A stretch of DNA of 7,505 bases, from positions 1-7,505 of the forward strand of contig JAFGFV010000332.1 of NCBI GenBank assembly GCA_016930895.1, read 5' to 3'. A program made the translations under genes and the position numbers. Positions 1-5,895 of this stretch are shown here, piece after piece. This DNA comes from Spirochaetales bacterium. GTDB lineage: Bacteria; Spirochaetota; Spirochaetia; SZUA-6; DRHE01. Within the stretch, counting starts at the first letter, position 1. Every line of letters starts with the position of its first letter. The notes beneath the pieces were generated by a model. That model worked only from the letters and a program-made list of their open reading frames with translations, was not told the origin of the DNA and did no database searches.

Positions 1-14
1 AACGACGCAAGTAA
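1..14 (+). CDS. Possible C-terminal end of an upstream gene (perhaps yidC), partial
   Basis: In the third frame the first bases read Arg-Arg-Lys followed by a TAA stop at 12-14. A short basic tail is typical of the membrane insertase YidC, and yidC commonly lies directly upstream of jag/khpB. Only three codons are visible, so the identity rests on gene-order knowledge rather than on sequence. A rival reading is frame 1, which stays open from the window edge to a TGA at 43-45, overlapping the jag start codon. Confidence 0.3.
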
Positions 15-23
15 CTACTCTCC

Positions 24-30
24 AAAGGAG
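24..30 (+). promoter_or_regulatory. Shine-Dalgarno of jag/khpB
   Basis: AAAGGAG lies 11 bases before the ATG at 42. It is a strong ribosome binding site and supports that ATG as the start. No promoter is visible in the 41 bases upstream, which fits co-transcription with a gene outside the window. Confidence 0.75.
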
Positions 31-41
31 AATCGAGCCCT

Positions 42-1019
42 ATGAACGTTCACGAATTCGAAGGCAAGAACGAAGAGGAGGCAATCACCAAGGCCATCGA
101 AGCTCTCGGCCTCGACCGGGAAGAGATAGACGTGGAGATCGTCGAGGCCAAGAAGTCCGCCTTTCTCTTCGGGGGCGGCAAGGTGCGGATCCGGGTTCAC
201 CTGGACGAGGAGCGAGACGGGTCGTGGGGCGGGGATTCGCAAGGGCAGGGGAATGCCGAGGATTCCTGGCAGGCGGAGCTGGAGCAGGACGGCTACCCGG
301 ACAAGCAGCCGGAAGACTACCGGCACCCCGACGCCTGGGACCACCCGGCGGGGCGCGGGCAGCGCGGCCAACGCGGCCGGCGGGACCCGGGAGGGCGCTC
401 TTCGGCCGGGCGATCCCGGCGCGGTTCCTCCAGGCCCGACTCGAGGCGTTCCTCGGCCGGTCGGCCGGACCGGTACTCGCCGAACTCCGTTGACCTGGAA
501 CGCCGCGACCGCGGCGACGCAAAGCCGCGCCCGATGGTAGCACTGGAGCCGGAGAGTGACTTCGAGCGCAAGATCCTCGAGTTCCTGAGCGGGCTCCTGG
601 AACACGTGGGCATCACGGCCCAAGTTCGAATCGCGTTCCGCGAAGACAAGAAACTGGGACTGGACGTGGACAGTCCGGATTCGGGCATTCTGATCGGAAA
701 GCGCGGGCAGACCCTCGAGGCGATCCAAACCGTCGCCAACGTGGTGGCCAGTCGGCTCAAGAACGGAAGCCAGCGGGTGATCGTGGACAGCCAGAACTAC
801 CGGGAGCGCCGGGAGCGCAGCCTGGTGCGGATGGCGCAGCAAACCGCCGACGAGGTGCGCCGTACCCGCCAGTCCAGGCTGCTCGAAGCCATGAATCCAT
901 TCGAGCGCAGGCTGATTCACACGACCTTGAGCGAAGAGAGCGACATCGAAACCGCAAGCGAGGGCGAGGGGCTATACAAGCGCGTGCGGGTCCTGTATCG
1001 AGGTCCGAAAAAGTCCTGA
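42..1019 (+). CDS. jag: Jag/KhpB RNA-binding protein (Jag_N, KH and R3H domains)
   Basis: This is a 325-residue protein of the Jag (SpoIIIJ-associated, KhpB) family, a cytoplasmic single-stranded RNA binder. In Gram-positive bacteria it pairs with KhpA and affects cell division and envelope genes. Residues 1-55 match the Jag N-terminal domain, including the KKSAFLFGGGKVRIRV stretch. A type II KH domain spans about 172-250 with the GKRG loop at 219-222. An R3H domain follows at about 255-321, with R289 and H293 as the R-x3-H pair. Between them, residues 56-165 form a low-complexity linker rich in Arg, Gly, Ser and Asp, probably disordered. It contains RSSAGR twice (119-124, 136-141) and a GRGQRGQRGRR patch, and makes the protein longer than many family members. 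The usual neighbour mnmE is not downstream; the next gene converges on this one after 16 bases. Family identity is secure; the role in this organism is inferred. Confidence 0.95.
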   Translation: MNVHEFEGKNEEEAITKAIEALGLDREEIDVEIVEAKKSAFLFGGGKVRIRVHLDEERDGSWGGDSQGQGNAEDSWQAELEQDGYPDKQPEDYRHPDAWDHPAGRGQRGQRGRRDPGGRSSAGRSRRGSSRPDSRRSSAGRPDRYSPNSVDLERRDRGDAKPRPMVALEPESDFERKILEFLSGLLEHVGITAQVRIAFREDKKLGLDVDSPDSGILIGKRGQTLEAIQTVANVVASRLKNGSQRVIVDSQNYRERRERSLVRMAQQTADEVRRTRQSRLLEAMNPFERRLIHTTLSEESDIETASEGEGLYKRVRVLYRGPKKS

Positions 1020-1035
1020 GCGGGGCGCGCGGCCT

Positions 1036-2298
1036 TTAGGCCTGTGCTGCGTTGCGCTCGAGCGCCCGGATGCGTTCCAGCAGCGGGGGGTGGGAGTAGT
1101 ACACGAGGCTGTACCAGGGGTGCGGGGTCGGGTTGCTGAGGTTGTTGCGGCTCAGGCTGACCAGGGCCTGGCGCAGGTTTTCGCCTTCCCCTGCGACTTC
1201 CCGGGCATAGCGATCGGCCCGGAACTCCTGGCGCCGGGACCACCACGACGCCAGCGGTTGCGCCAGAAGCGCGAGGGGACCTGCAAAGTACAGCACCAGC
1301 ACCACGCCCGCCGCGGGACTGGGAGCGGCGAACCCGAAGGCCGTGAACAGCGGTGGATGGTTCAGGGCCAGACCCAACAGCCTCAAACCAATTCCGACGA
1401 CCACCAGGGTGACCAGGATGCGCAGCAGCACGTGGCGGAGCTTCTGGTGGCCGATCTCGTGGGACAGCACGGCCGCGACCTGGGCGTCATTCAGCGAGTG
1501 GATCAGGGTGTCGAACAGCACGATGCGTCTCGCCCTGCCGAACCCGCTCAAGTAGGCGTTGCTGTGGGACGAGCGCCGGCTCCCGTCCACCACGTAGATT
1601 CCCCGGGTATGCACTCCAAGGCGTTCGGCCAGAGCGTGCAGGCGTTGCTTGAGAGGACCCTCCTCCAGCGGCGTGTACCGGTTGAACAGCGGCGCGATGA
1701 GCTTGGGGTACAGGTACACCAGCACCATCTGGACAACGGCGAAGGCGCCGAAGGCCCACAGCCACCACCAGGTAGTGGCCCGGAGGAGCGCGAAAAGCCC
1801 CCACAGCAGCGGGGTCATCAGTGCCAGGCTCACGACCAGGCCCTTCAGGGTGTCGATCGTCCACAGGCGCCAAGTGAGGCGGTTGAAGCCGTAGCGCGCT
1901 TCGATCACGAACTGCGCGTACAGCGAGAACGGGAGCGACAACAGGGCGAACAGAAGAGAGCAGGCATAGACGAAGACCACCTGCGCCAGGTTTGACCCGA
2001 CAAGGGGCCCGAGGCAGGAGAGGACCTGGTACAGGCGGCCGAGGAGGCCGGTGAGCACCAGCAGGAGCAACGCGCCGGCATGCACGACCGAGGAGATCAG
2101 GGACAGGCGGGCGCGCTCAAGGGTGTAGTCGATGCTTCTGCGGAACTCCTCGGGCTCCATGAGCCCCAGCACCGCCTTGGGAGGCTCGGGGCGGAGCCGC
2201 TGCAGGTGCCGCATGTTCATGAGGTTCAGTCCGACCCCCGCCGCCAGCTCCAGGGCGAGAAGGGCCAGATACGACGCCCGGATAGATTCAGGGCTCAT
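1036..2298 (-). CDS. M48 family (Ste24/CAAX-type) membrane zinc metalloprotease
   Basis: This is a 420-residue integral membrane protease of the M48A type. The zinc site is HEIGH at residues 280-284, with E281 as the catalytic base, and E358 in the EFRADRYA segment as the likely third ligand. The stretch GSRRSSHSNAYLSGFG (239-254) and the C-terminal YSHPP (401-405) are typical of Ste24-like enzymes. Hydrophobic segments are visible near residues 9-27, 70-90, 106-128, 150-172, 178-198, 290-312 and 328-350. Ste24 homologues cut prenylated CAAX proteins in eukaryotes; bacterial members are thought to act in membrane protein quality control, and the substrate here is unknown. I chose the ATG at 2298 because the first membrane segment follows at once and a promoter-like sequence lies just upstream. 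The frame stays open 65 codons further, but that part is not hydrophobic and overlaps the divergent promoter. The ribosome binding site is weak (AGG, 6 bases before the start). Confidence 0.93.
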   Translation of the reverse strand: MSPESIRASYLALLALELAAGVGLNLMNMRHLQRLRPEPPKAVLGLMEPEEFRRSIDYTLERARLSLISSVVHAGALLLLVLTGLLGRLYQVLSCLGPLVGSNLAQVVFVYACSLLFALLSLPFSLYAQFVIEARYGFNRLTWRLWTIDTLKGLVVSLALMTPLLWGLFALLRATTWWWLWAFGAFAVVQMVLVYLYPKLIAPLFNRYTPLEEGPLKQRLHALAERLGVHTRGIYVVDGSRRSSHSNAYLSGFGRARRIVLFDTLIHSLNDAQVAAVLSHEIGHQKLRHVLLRILVTLVVVGIGLRLLGLALNHPPLFTAFGFAAPSPAAGVVLVLYFAGPLALLAQPLASWWSRRQEFRADRYAREVAGEGENLRQALVSLSRNNLSNPTPHPWYSLVYYSHPPLLERIRALERNAAQA

Positions 2299-2302
2299 GG
2301 GA

Positions 2303-2336
2303 GACCTGCGTTCATGGCTTTGCAGTATAGCAGGTC
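2303..2336. repeat. Inverted repeat over the M48 promoter (possible operator)
   Basis: GACCTGC at 2303-2309 is mirrored by GCAGGTC at 2330-2336, giving perfect 7-base arms that flank the predicted start site and -10 of the protease gene. A further direct copy of CAGGTCC (2331-2337) recurs at 2355-2361, and a near-perfect palindrome, GTGGC-CGG-GCCAC, sits between them at 2341-2353. The layout resembles a regulator binding region between divergent genes, but short repeats in GC-rich DNA can arise by chance. Confidence 0.25.
2324..2332 (-). promoter_or_regulatory. Candidate extended -10 promoter of the M48 protease gene
   Basis: Read on the minus strand the sequence is TGC TATACT, a TGn extended -10 followed by a good -10 hexamer. 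It would start transcription near 2317, about 20 bases before the ATG. No convincing -35 lies 16-18 bases further upstream, as is acceptable for extended -10 promoters. Confidence 0.45.
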
Positions 2337-2399
2337 CAACGTGGCCGGGCCACACAGGTCCTGACGCGCCGGGGGAGGCGGCAGCGTGGCGTCCCCGTC

Positions 2400-2427
2400 T
2401 TGAAATTTCCCTCCCAATCTGTATGAT
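2400..2427 (+). promoter_or_regulatory. Sigma-70-type promoter of the Cys-rich protein gene
   Basis: TTGAAA at 2400-2405 and TATGAT at 2422-2427 are separated by 16 bases. Each hexamer differs from consensus by a single base, and the region is AT-rich relative to its surroundings. Transcription would start near 2434, about 40 bases before the ATG of the small gene at 2474, and would probably continue into the phosphatase gene. Confidence 0.65.
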
Positions 2428-2473
2428 GGGATCACGCTCTATTCGGATCGGGAGCGAGAGGAGCCGCAAAACC

Positions 2474-2650
2474 ATGACAAAGAATGTCTGCACCGGCGAT
2501 CACCAGGGTCACCTCTGCGTGCTCGCCAGCAATGATCGGTTCGAGAGAATCAAGGAACTAACCCGCAACCCCCAGTTCATCTGCTTCAACTGTGGACGGG
2601 TTGCGGATTGCAGAGAGAACCTCTGCAATCCCATGCCTCTCAACGATTGA
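2474..2650 (+). CDS. Small Cys-rich protein, possibly metal-binding, function unknown
   Basis: This 58-residue soluble protein has six cysteines (C6, C15, C37, C40, C46, C51) and two nearby histidines (H10, H13). The C-terminal half, FICFNCGRVADCRENLC, has a CxxC knuckle at 37-40 followed by two more cysteines, suggesting a zinc-ribbon-like or other metal site. From memory, similar short proteins ending in a CxxCGRVA...ENLC pattern occur as uncharacterised genes in Desulfobacterota, but I cannot verify that here. The ATG is supported by an AGAGGAG-like ribosome binding site about 10 bases upstream and by the promoter at 2400-2427. The dense Cys content and the RFERIKELTRNP helix-like stretch argue for a real gene rather than a chance frame. 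It is followed after six bases by the phosphatase gene in the same frame. No function can be assigned; a redox, metal-sensing or small adaptor role are all possible. Confidence 0.75.
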   Translation: MTKNVCTGDHQGHLCVLASNDRFERIKELTRNPQFICFNCGRVADCRENLCNPMPLND

Positions 2651-2656
2651 GCCCTG

Positions 2657-3208
2657 TTGCCGCCGAAGGTCGGCCACTTGAGGGGCGACGCCTTCCGACG
2701 TCTCGACGCTGAACTCTCCAAACAACTGCGATCTCTCTCCTCCGGGCGCGGCGCGAGGCTGGCGTTTTCGATTGCGGCCCACTCCGGCGATTCGGCGGTG
2801 CTCATACCGCTGCTGGGGGTTCTGTGGGCGATCGACGGTTTCTCCCTGCAGAGCTACACCCTCAGCCTGGCGGCTGCCTTTGCTGCGTCCGTGGTCCTGA
2901 CCACGGTGCTCAAGTTCACCTTTCGGCGCCGCAGGCCGGCGGGGGACTGGGGCCAGGTCTACCGGCGCACTGATCCTCACTCCTTTCCGTCCGGGCATGC
3001 CTCGCGAAGCGTGGCCCTTGGCCTGGCGGTGCTGTGCCGCGGCTGGCCGCTGGGCGGCGGGCTGCTCCTCCTGTGGTCCCTCGTGGTCGGACTCTCCCGG
3101 GTCGTAATGGGGGTCCATTACATCTTCGATGTGGCCGTGGGCTACCTCGTGGGGACGGCCGTCGGCATCGCGGTCTGGCTGCTGGTCACCCGGGGGGTGC
3201 TGCCCTGA
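2657..3208 (+). CDS. PAP2-family membrane phosphatase
   Basis: This protein of up to 183 residues has the three phosphatase signature motifs of the PAP2 (type 2 phosphatidic acid phosphatase) superfamily: K86-x6-R93-P94, PSGH at 111-114 and SR-x5-H at 147-154, with D158 following. H114 and H154 would be the acid/base and nucleophile. Hydrophobic segments are near 47-60, 68-85, 117-128, 134-148 and 158-178. Members remove phosphate from lipid phosphates or pyrophosphates such as phosphatidic acid, phosphatidylglycerol phosphate, undecaprenyl pyrophosphate or lipid A; the substrate cannot be read from sequence. No ATG is available at the front. The frame opens right after the TGA of the upstream gene, and candidate starts are TTG at 2657 and TTG at 2678. 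The second has a GAAGG 8 bases before it and would shorten the protein by seven residues. It is probably co-transcribed with, and perhaps translationally coupled to, the upstream Cys-rich gene. Confidence 0.9.
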   Translation: MPPKVGHLRGDAFRRLDAELSKQLRSLSSGRGARLAFSIAAHSGDSAVLIPLLGVLWAIDGFSLQSYTLSLAAAFAASVVLTTVLKFTFRRRRPAGDWGQVYRRTDPHSFPSGHASRSVALGLAVLCRGWPLGGGLLLLWSLVVGLSRVVMGVHYIFDVAVGYLVGTAVGIAVWLLVTRGVLP

Positions 3209-3216
3209 GGGGCAGC
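3199..3216 (+). terminator. Stem-loop at the end of the phosphatase gene
   Basis: GCTGCCC (3199-3205) pairs perfectly with GGGCAGC (3210-3216), leaving a four-base loop TGAG that holds most of the stop codon of the phosphatase gene. There is no T-run after it, so it is not a classical intrinsic terminator. It could stabilise the 3' end, or mark termination between this operon and the riboswitch promoter 23 bases further on. Confidence 0.35.
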
Positions 3217-3238
3217 CGGTCGCCGCGGTGTGTTGCGC

Positions 3239-3268
3239 TTGACAGGCCGAAAACGACTCTGGTACCTT
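3239..3268 (+). promoter_or_regulatory. Promoter of the riboswitch-btuCD transcript
   Basis: A consensus -35, TTGACA, lies at 3239-3244. After 18 bases comes TACCTT at 3263-3268, preceded by TGG, giving a TGn extended -10. Transcription would start near 3274, just before the 5' strand of the aptamer's closing helix at 3278. That agreement in position supports the assignment. Confidence 0.65.
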
Positions 3269-3277
3269 TGAGCGGCT

Positions 3278-3425
3278 AGCCCGTCAGCGGAAGGCGGTGA
3301 GACTCCGCCGCGGACGCGCCACTGTAACCGGCGACGAATGCTCGTTGTGCGCTACGCCACTGGGTGATCTGCCCGGGAAGGCGGCGAGCGGGAGGATGAC
3401 CCGGGAGCCAGGAGACGCTGGGGCT
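3278..3425 (+). ncRNA. Cobalamin riboswitch aptamer
   Basis: This is a cis-acting leader RNA that binds a cobalamin, probably adenosylcobalamin, and lowers expression of the downstream genes. The conserved cores are all present in order: GGTGAGACTCC (3296-3306), GCCACTGTAA (3318-3327), GCCACTGG (near 3356-3363), GGGAAGGCG (3375-3383), and the B12 box AGCCAGGAGACG (3406-3417). The closing helix can be traced by eye: AGCCC (3278-3282) with GGGCT (3421-3425), and CAGCG (3285-3289) with CGCTG (3416-3420). The hairpin GGCGG/CCGCC (3293-3297/3305-3309) and the CCCGGG pairing (3372-3377/3400-3405) also fit the family fold. It lies directly upstream of btuC, the expected target type. Confidence 0.95.
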
Positions 3426-3462
3426 TCGAGCTCTGAGCTCTAAGCTCGCACCAGGAACCATA

Positions 3463-3488
3463 CCTGCACGCGGGGCACCTGCAGGAGG
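3463..3488 (+). promoter_or_regulatory. Riboswitch expression platform: hairpin covering the btuC ribosome binding site
   Basis: CCTGCA (3463-3468) can pair with TGCAGG (3480-3485), burying the first half of the AGGAGG Shine-Dalgarno at 3483-3488. The loop is 11 bases, CGCGGGGCACC. There is no T-run in the leader, so control looks translational: ligand binding would favour the hairpin and hide the ribosome binding site. Cobalamin riboswitches commonly use a kissing contact between an aptamer loop and this hairpin's loop; I did not establish the partner here. A second small stem, CGAGCT/AGCTCG (about 3427-3448), lies between aptamer and platform. Confidence 0.6.
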
Positions 3489-3493
3489 CATCC

Positions 3494-4609
3494 TTGTACC
3501 GTCGCAAGACAGCCGCCGCCATCGTGCTGATCGGGCTCGCCCTCGCTCTGGTGGGCGCGGCCCTGCTGGCCGTGCAGCTTGGAGCGGTAAGGGTCGGTCC
3601 GCTTTCCCTGGTTCGCCTGCTCGCCGGCGCGCTGGGTCTGGGCACCGGGCGGCTGCCGGCTGCCGAGGAAACGGCCATTCTCCTGTACATTCGTCTGCCC
3701 CGGGTGACCGCAGCCATGCTGGTGGGCGCCGCCTTGTCGCTCGGTGGCGTTGTCATGCAGGGGCTGTTCCGAAATCCCATGGCCAGCCCGGACATCCTCG
3801 GGGTCTCCACGGGAGGCAGCCTGGGCGCCGTGGTGGCGATCAGCACCGGGCTTTTCGCGCTGAATGTCTTGTTCTTGCCTCTGCTGGCGGTCTTGGGAGC
3901 CCTGGTGGCAGCAAGCCTGATCTACCTGATCTCCCGTTATCGCGGCCGCACCAGTCTCCTGTTCGTGGTTCTTGCAGGACTGGCCGTCAGCTCGCTGTTC
4001 AACGGGCTGGTGTCGGCGATCCTGATGTTCGCCCGGCAGTACGAGGTGAGCCAGTTCATCTTCTGGACCATGGGCGGCCTGGACGGGAGGACCTGGCGCC
4101 AGGTCACGTTGCCGCTGCCCGTGCTGTTGCCGGGCATGGCGTTCCTGTTCTTCTTTGCCCGGGACCTGAACCTCTTTGCCCTGGGTGAGGAGGGGGCCCA
4201 CTCGTTGGGCATGCAGGTGGAACGTACCAAGCGCCTGCTCCTAGCCGTCACTGCGGTAGTCACCGGGGTGGCCATCTCGATCAGCGGGCCGGTCGGTTTC
4301 GTGGGCCTGCTGGTGCCCCACCTGTTCCGGATGCTCGTCGGGCCGGACCATCGGATTCTTCTCCCCGTCTCGGCCCTGGGAGGCGCCCTGTTTCTGGTGC
4401 TTTCGGACCTGGTTGGCAGGGTTCTCGCGCCCCCGTTCGAAATCCGAGTCGGCATCATCACGGCCGTGCTCGGGAGTCCGTACTTTCTGTACCTGATCGT
4501 GCGTTACCAGCGGCGGGGTATGGGAGGGCGCGCGGCGCGAGCGTCGCGGCGACGACAGGGTATCGGCAAGCTGTCCGGGGGACGCCCAAGGGGGGGGGCG
4601 GGAGCATGA
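3494..4609 (+). CDS. btuC: Vitamin B12 ABC transporter permease (FecCD/BtuC family)
   Basis: This 371-residue inner-membrane permease belongs to the FecCD/BtuC family, which forms a homodimer and moves corrinoids, iron-siderophores or haem with an ATPase and a periplasmic binding protein. Family hallmarks are RLPRVTAAMLVGAALSLGG (67-85), GLFRNPMASPDILGVSTGG (90-108), GPVGFVGLLVPHLFRMLVG (265-283) and the C-terminal EIRVGIITAVLGSPYFLYLI (316-335). Membrane segments run throughout, the first at about 8-28. The riboswitch upstream makes a corrinoid the likely substrate. The start is TTG at 3494, five bases after AGGAGG; no ATG fits as well. The stop overlaps the ATG of btuD (ATGA, 4606-4609), implying coupled translation. 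The family normally ends soon after the last membrane segment, but here about 35 extra basic, Gly-rich residues follow (337-371), encoded partly by a nine-G run. The tail may be a genuine extension or reflect an altered frame near the end. Confidence 0.92.
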   Translation: MYRRKTAAAIVLIGLALALVGAALLAVQLGAVRVGPLSLVRLLAGALGLGTGRLPAAEETAILLYIRLPRVTAAMLVGAALSLGGVVMQGLFRNPMASPDILGVSTGGSLGAVVAISTGLFALNVLFLPLLAVLGALVAASLIYLISRYRGRTSLLFVVLAGLAVSSLFNGLVSAILMFARQYEVSQFIFWTMGGLDGRTWRQVTLPLPVLLPGMAFLFFFARDLNLFALGEEGAHSLGMQVERTKRLLLAVTAVVTGVAISISGPVGFVGLLVPHLFRMLVGPDHRILLPVSALGGALFLVLSDLVGRVLAPPFEIRVGIITAVLGSPYFLYLIVRYQRRGMGGRAARASRRRQGIGKLSGGRPRGGAGA

Positions 4610-5895
4610 CCGGGCCGGCGGTTCTCGAGGCGCGGGGTCTCTCGTACGCCGTCGACGACCTCACGATCCTCGACCGTGTGAGCCTGGCGGTCCGAGCCGG
4701 GGAGTTCGTGGGACTGATCGGGCCGAACGGCGCGGGCAAGACGACCCTCCTGCGGTTGATGGTCGGCATCCTGAGTCCGTCGGAAGGGCAGCTGTTCCTC
4801 GAGGGATCCCCCCTGGAGCGGATTCGCAGCCGGGAGCGCGCCCGCAGGGTGGCGTTCCTCGGCCAGGAGGCACCGGCAGACTTCCCCTTGCCGGTGCTCG
4901 ACATCCTGCTGATGGGACGGTACCCGTTCTTGGGGCGATTCGAGAGCGAGGCCGAGGCGGACGTCGAGCGTGCCCGGCGGGCCCTGGCCTACGTAGGCCT
5001 GGAGGGCCTGGAGGAACGGTATTTCAGTGAGCTCTCCGGAGGGGAGCGTCAGCTGGTGCTGTTCGCCAAGGTGCTCGTGCAGGACACCCGCGTGCTGCTC
5101 CTGGACGAACCGACCTCCAATCTCGACATCAAGCACCAGGACCTGTTCTTCTCGATGGCCCGCGAGCTCGCGGGGGAGAAGCGAAGCGTCGTAGCGGCCG
5201 TTCACAACATCAACGTAGCTTCCCACTACTGCACGCGTCTGGTGCTGCTGCATCGGGGACGGATTGCGTCGGAAGGGGCGCCGGAGGCGGTCCTTCGGCC
5301 GGAGATTCTGGAGAAGGTCTACGGCGCGAGGACCGTGGTCAGCCGCAGCGCGGCCACCGGCAGCCTGATGGTCGACGTGGTGCCCCGCGGCGCCCCCGCC
5401 AGCGGCCCTCGGGTCCACCTGATCGGGGGGGCGGGCAGCGCGGTCAACCTGACTCGCGAGCTCGGCCGGATGGGGTTTCGCCTGAGCGGGGGTATCGCGC
5501 ACGAGTTCGATGCCGACTGGAAGCTATGGGAAGCCCTGGGAGTGGAGTCCGCGGTGGTGGGGGCGTTCTCTCGTATAGCTGCCGAGGATGTGGAGCGGGT
5601 GGTCCCGTGGGTCGAGGAAGCGGAGCTGACGATTCTGTGCAGCTTCCCCGTGGGCCCGGGAAACGTGGAGAACCTCCGGCTGGCCGCCCGGGCCCGGCGG
5701 CTGGTGATCGTGGCTTCCGGTGGTGAAACCCCCCGGGGTTTCTTCTCCGAAGAAGGCCGCCAGCTCTTCGAGGAGCTGTGCGCGTCGGCCCCCCAGAAGG
5801 GTTATCGAGCCCTGGTGGACGCCCTCGAGTCGGGTGAGCTGCTGGCGCCGGAAACGCCCGGGCCGCAGCGAAAGACTCAGGGACGGGAGGGATAG
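4606..5895 (+). CDS. btuD: Vitamin B12 ABC transporter ATPase with C-terminal extra domain
   Basis: This 429-residue protein joins an ABC ATPase (about 1-258) to an added C-terminal domain (about 265-415). The ATPase has Walker A GPNGAGKTT (39-47), Q-loop Q87, signature LSGGE (143-147), Walker B VLLLDEP (163-169) and switch H200, so it should hydrolyse ATP to drive the BtuC permease at the inner membrane. Ordinary BtuD/FepC-like ATPases are about 250-270 residues. The added part opens with PRVHLIGGAGSAVNLTRELGRMG (268-290), a glycine-rich beta-alpha unit like a Rossmann-type fold, and contains DADWKLWEALGVE (302-314) and CSFPVGPGNVENL (345-357). From memory, a similar extension occurs on B12-linked ATPases of archaea and some anaerobes; its function is not known to me, and a corrinoid- or nucleotide-sensing role is speculation. 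The gene overlaps btuC by four bases and the HD-GYP gene by 19. No btuF follows. Confidence 0.9.
   Translation: MTGPAVLEARGLSYAVDDLTILDRVSLAVRAGEFVGLIGPNGAGKTTLLRLMVGILSPSEGQLFLEGSPLERIRSRERARRVAFLGQEAPADFPLPVLDILLMGRYPFLGRFESEAEADVERARRALAYVGLEGLEERYFSELSGGERQLVLFAKVLVQDTRVLLLDEPTSNLDIKHQDLFFSMARELAGEKRSVVAAVHNINVASHYCTRLVLLHRGRIASEGAPEAVLRPEILEKVYGARTVVSRSAATGSLMVDVVPRGAPASGPRVHLIGGAGSAVNLTRELGRMGFRLSGGIAHEFDADWKLWEALGVESAVVGAFSRIAAEDVERVVPWVEEAELTILCSFPVGPGNVENLRLAARARRLVIVASGGETPRGFFSEEGRQLFEELCASAPQKGYRALVDALESGELLAPETPGPQRKTQGREG

Noticed and set aside
1031..1042. GGCCT-TT-AGGCC palindrome between jag and the M48 gene as a bidirectional terminator
   Set aside because: The stem is only about five base pairs with a two-base loop and no T-run on either side, so it is too weak to call.
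1090..1995. Long plus-strand open frame opposite the M48 protease
   Set aside because: It is Gln/His/Arg-rich with no recognisable domain and lies antisense to a gene with intact catalytic motifs; it reflects GC-rich codon bias.
2299..2493. 65-codon N-terminal extension of the M48 protease frame, starting at 2493
   Set aside because: The extension overlaps the promoter and start of the divergent Cys-rich gene, lacks a family-like sequence, and precedes an ATG at 2298 that leads directly into the first membrane segment.
2648..2650. TGA between the Cys-rich gene and the phosphatase as a readthrough or selenocysteine codon giving a fusion
   Set aside because: Each part looks like a complete protein, two TTG starts are available downstream, and I see no stem-loop typical of selenocysteine insertion after the TGA.
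4542..4554. CGTCG-CGG-CGACG palindrome near the end of btuC as a regulatory hairpin
   Set aside because: It lies inside the coding region of a very GC-rich stretch, where such short palindromes are expected by chance.
4504..5502. Long minus-strand open frame opposite btuD
   Set aside because: It is Gln/Arg/Pro-rich without motifs and is antisense to an ATPase with every expected motif.
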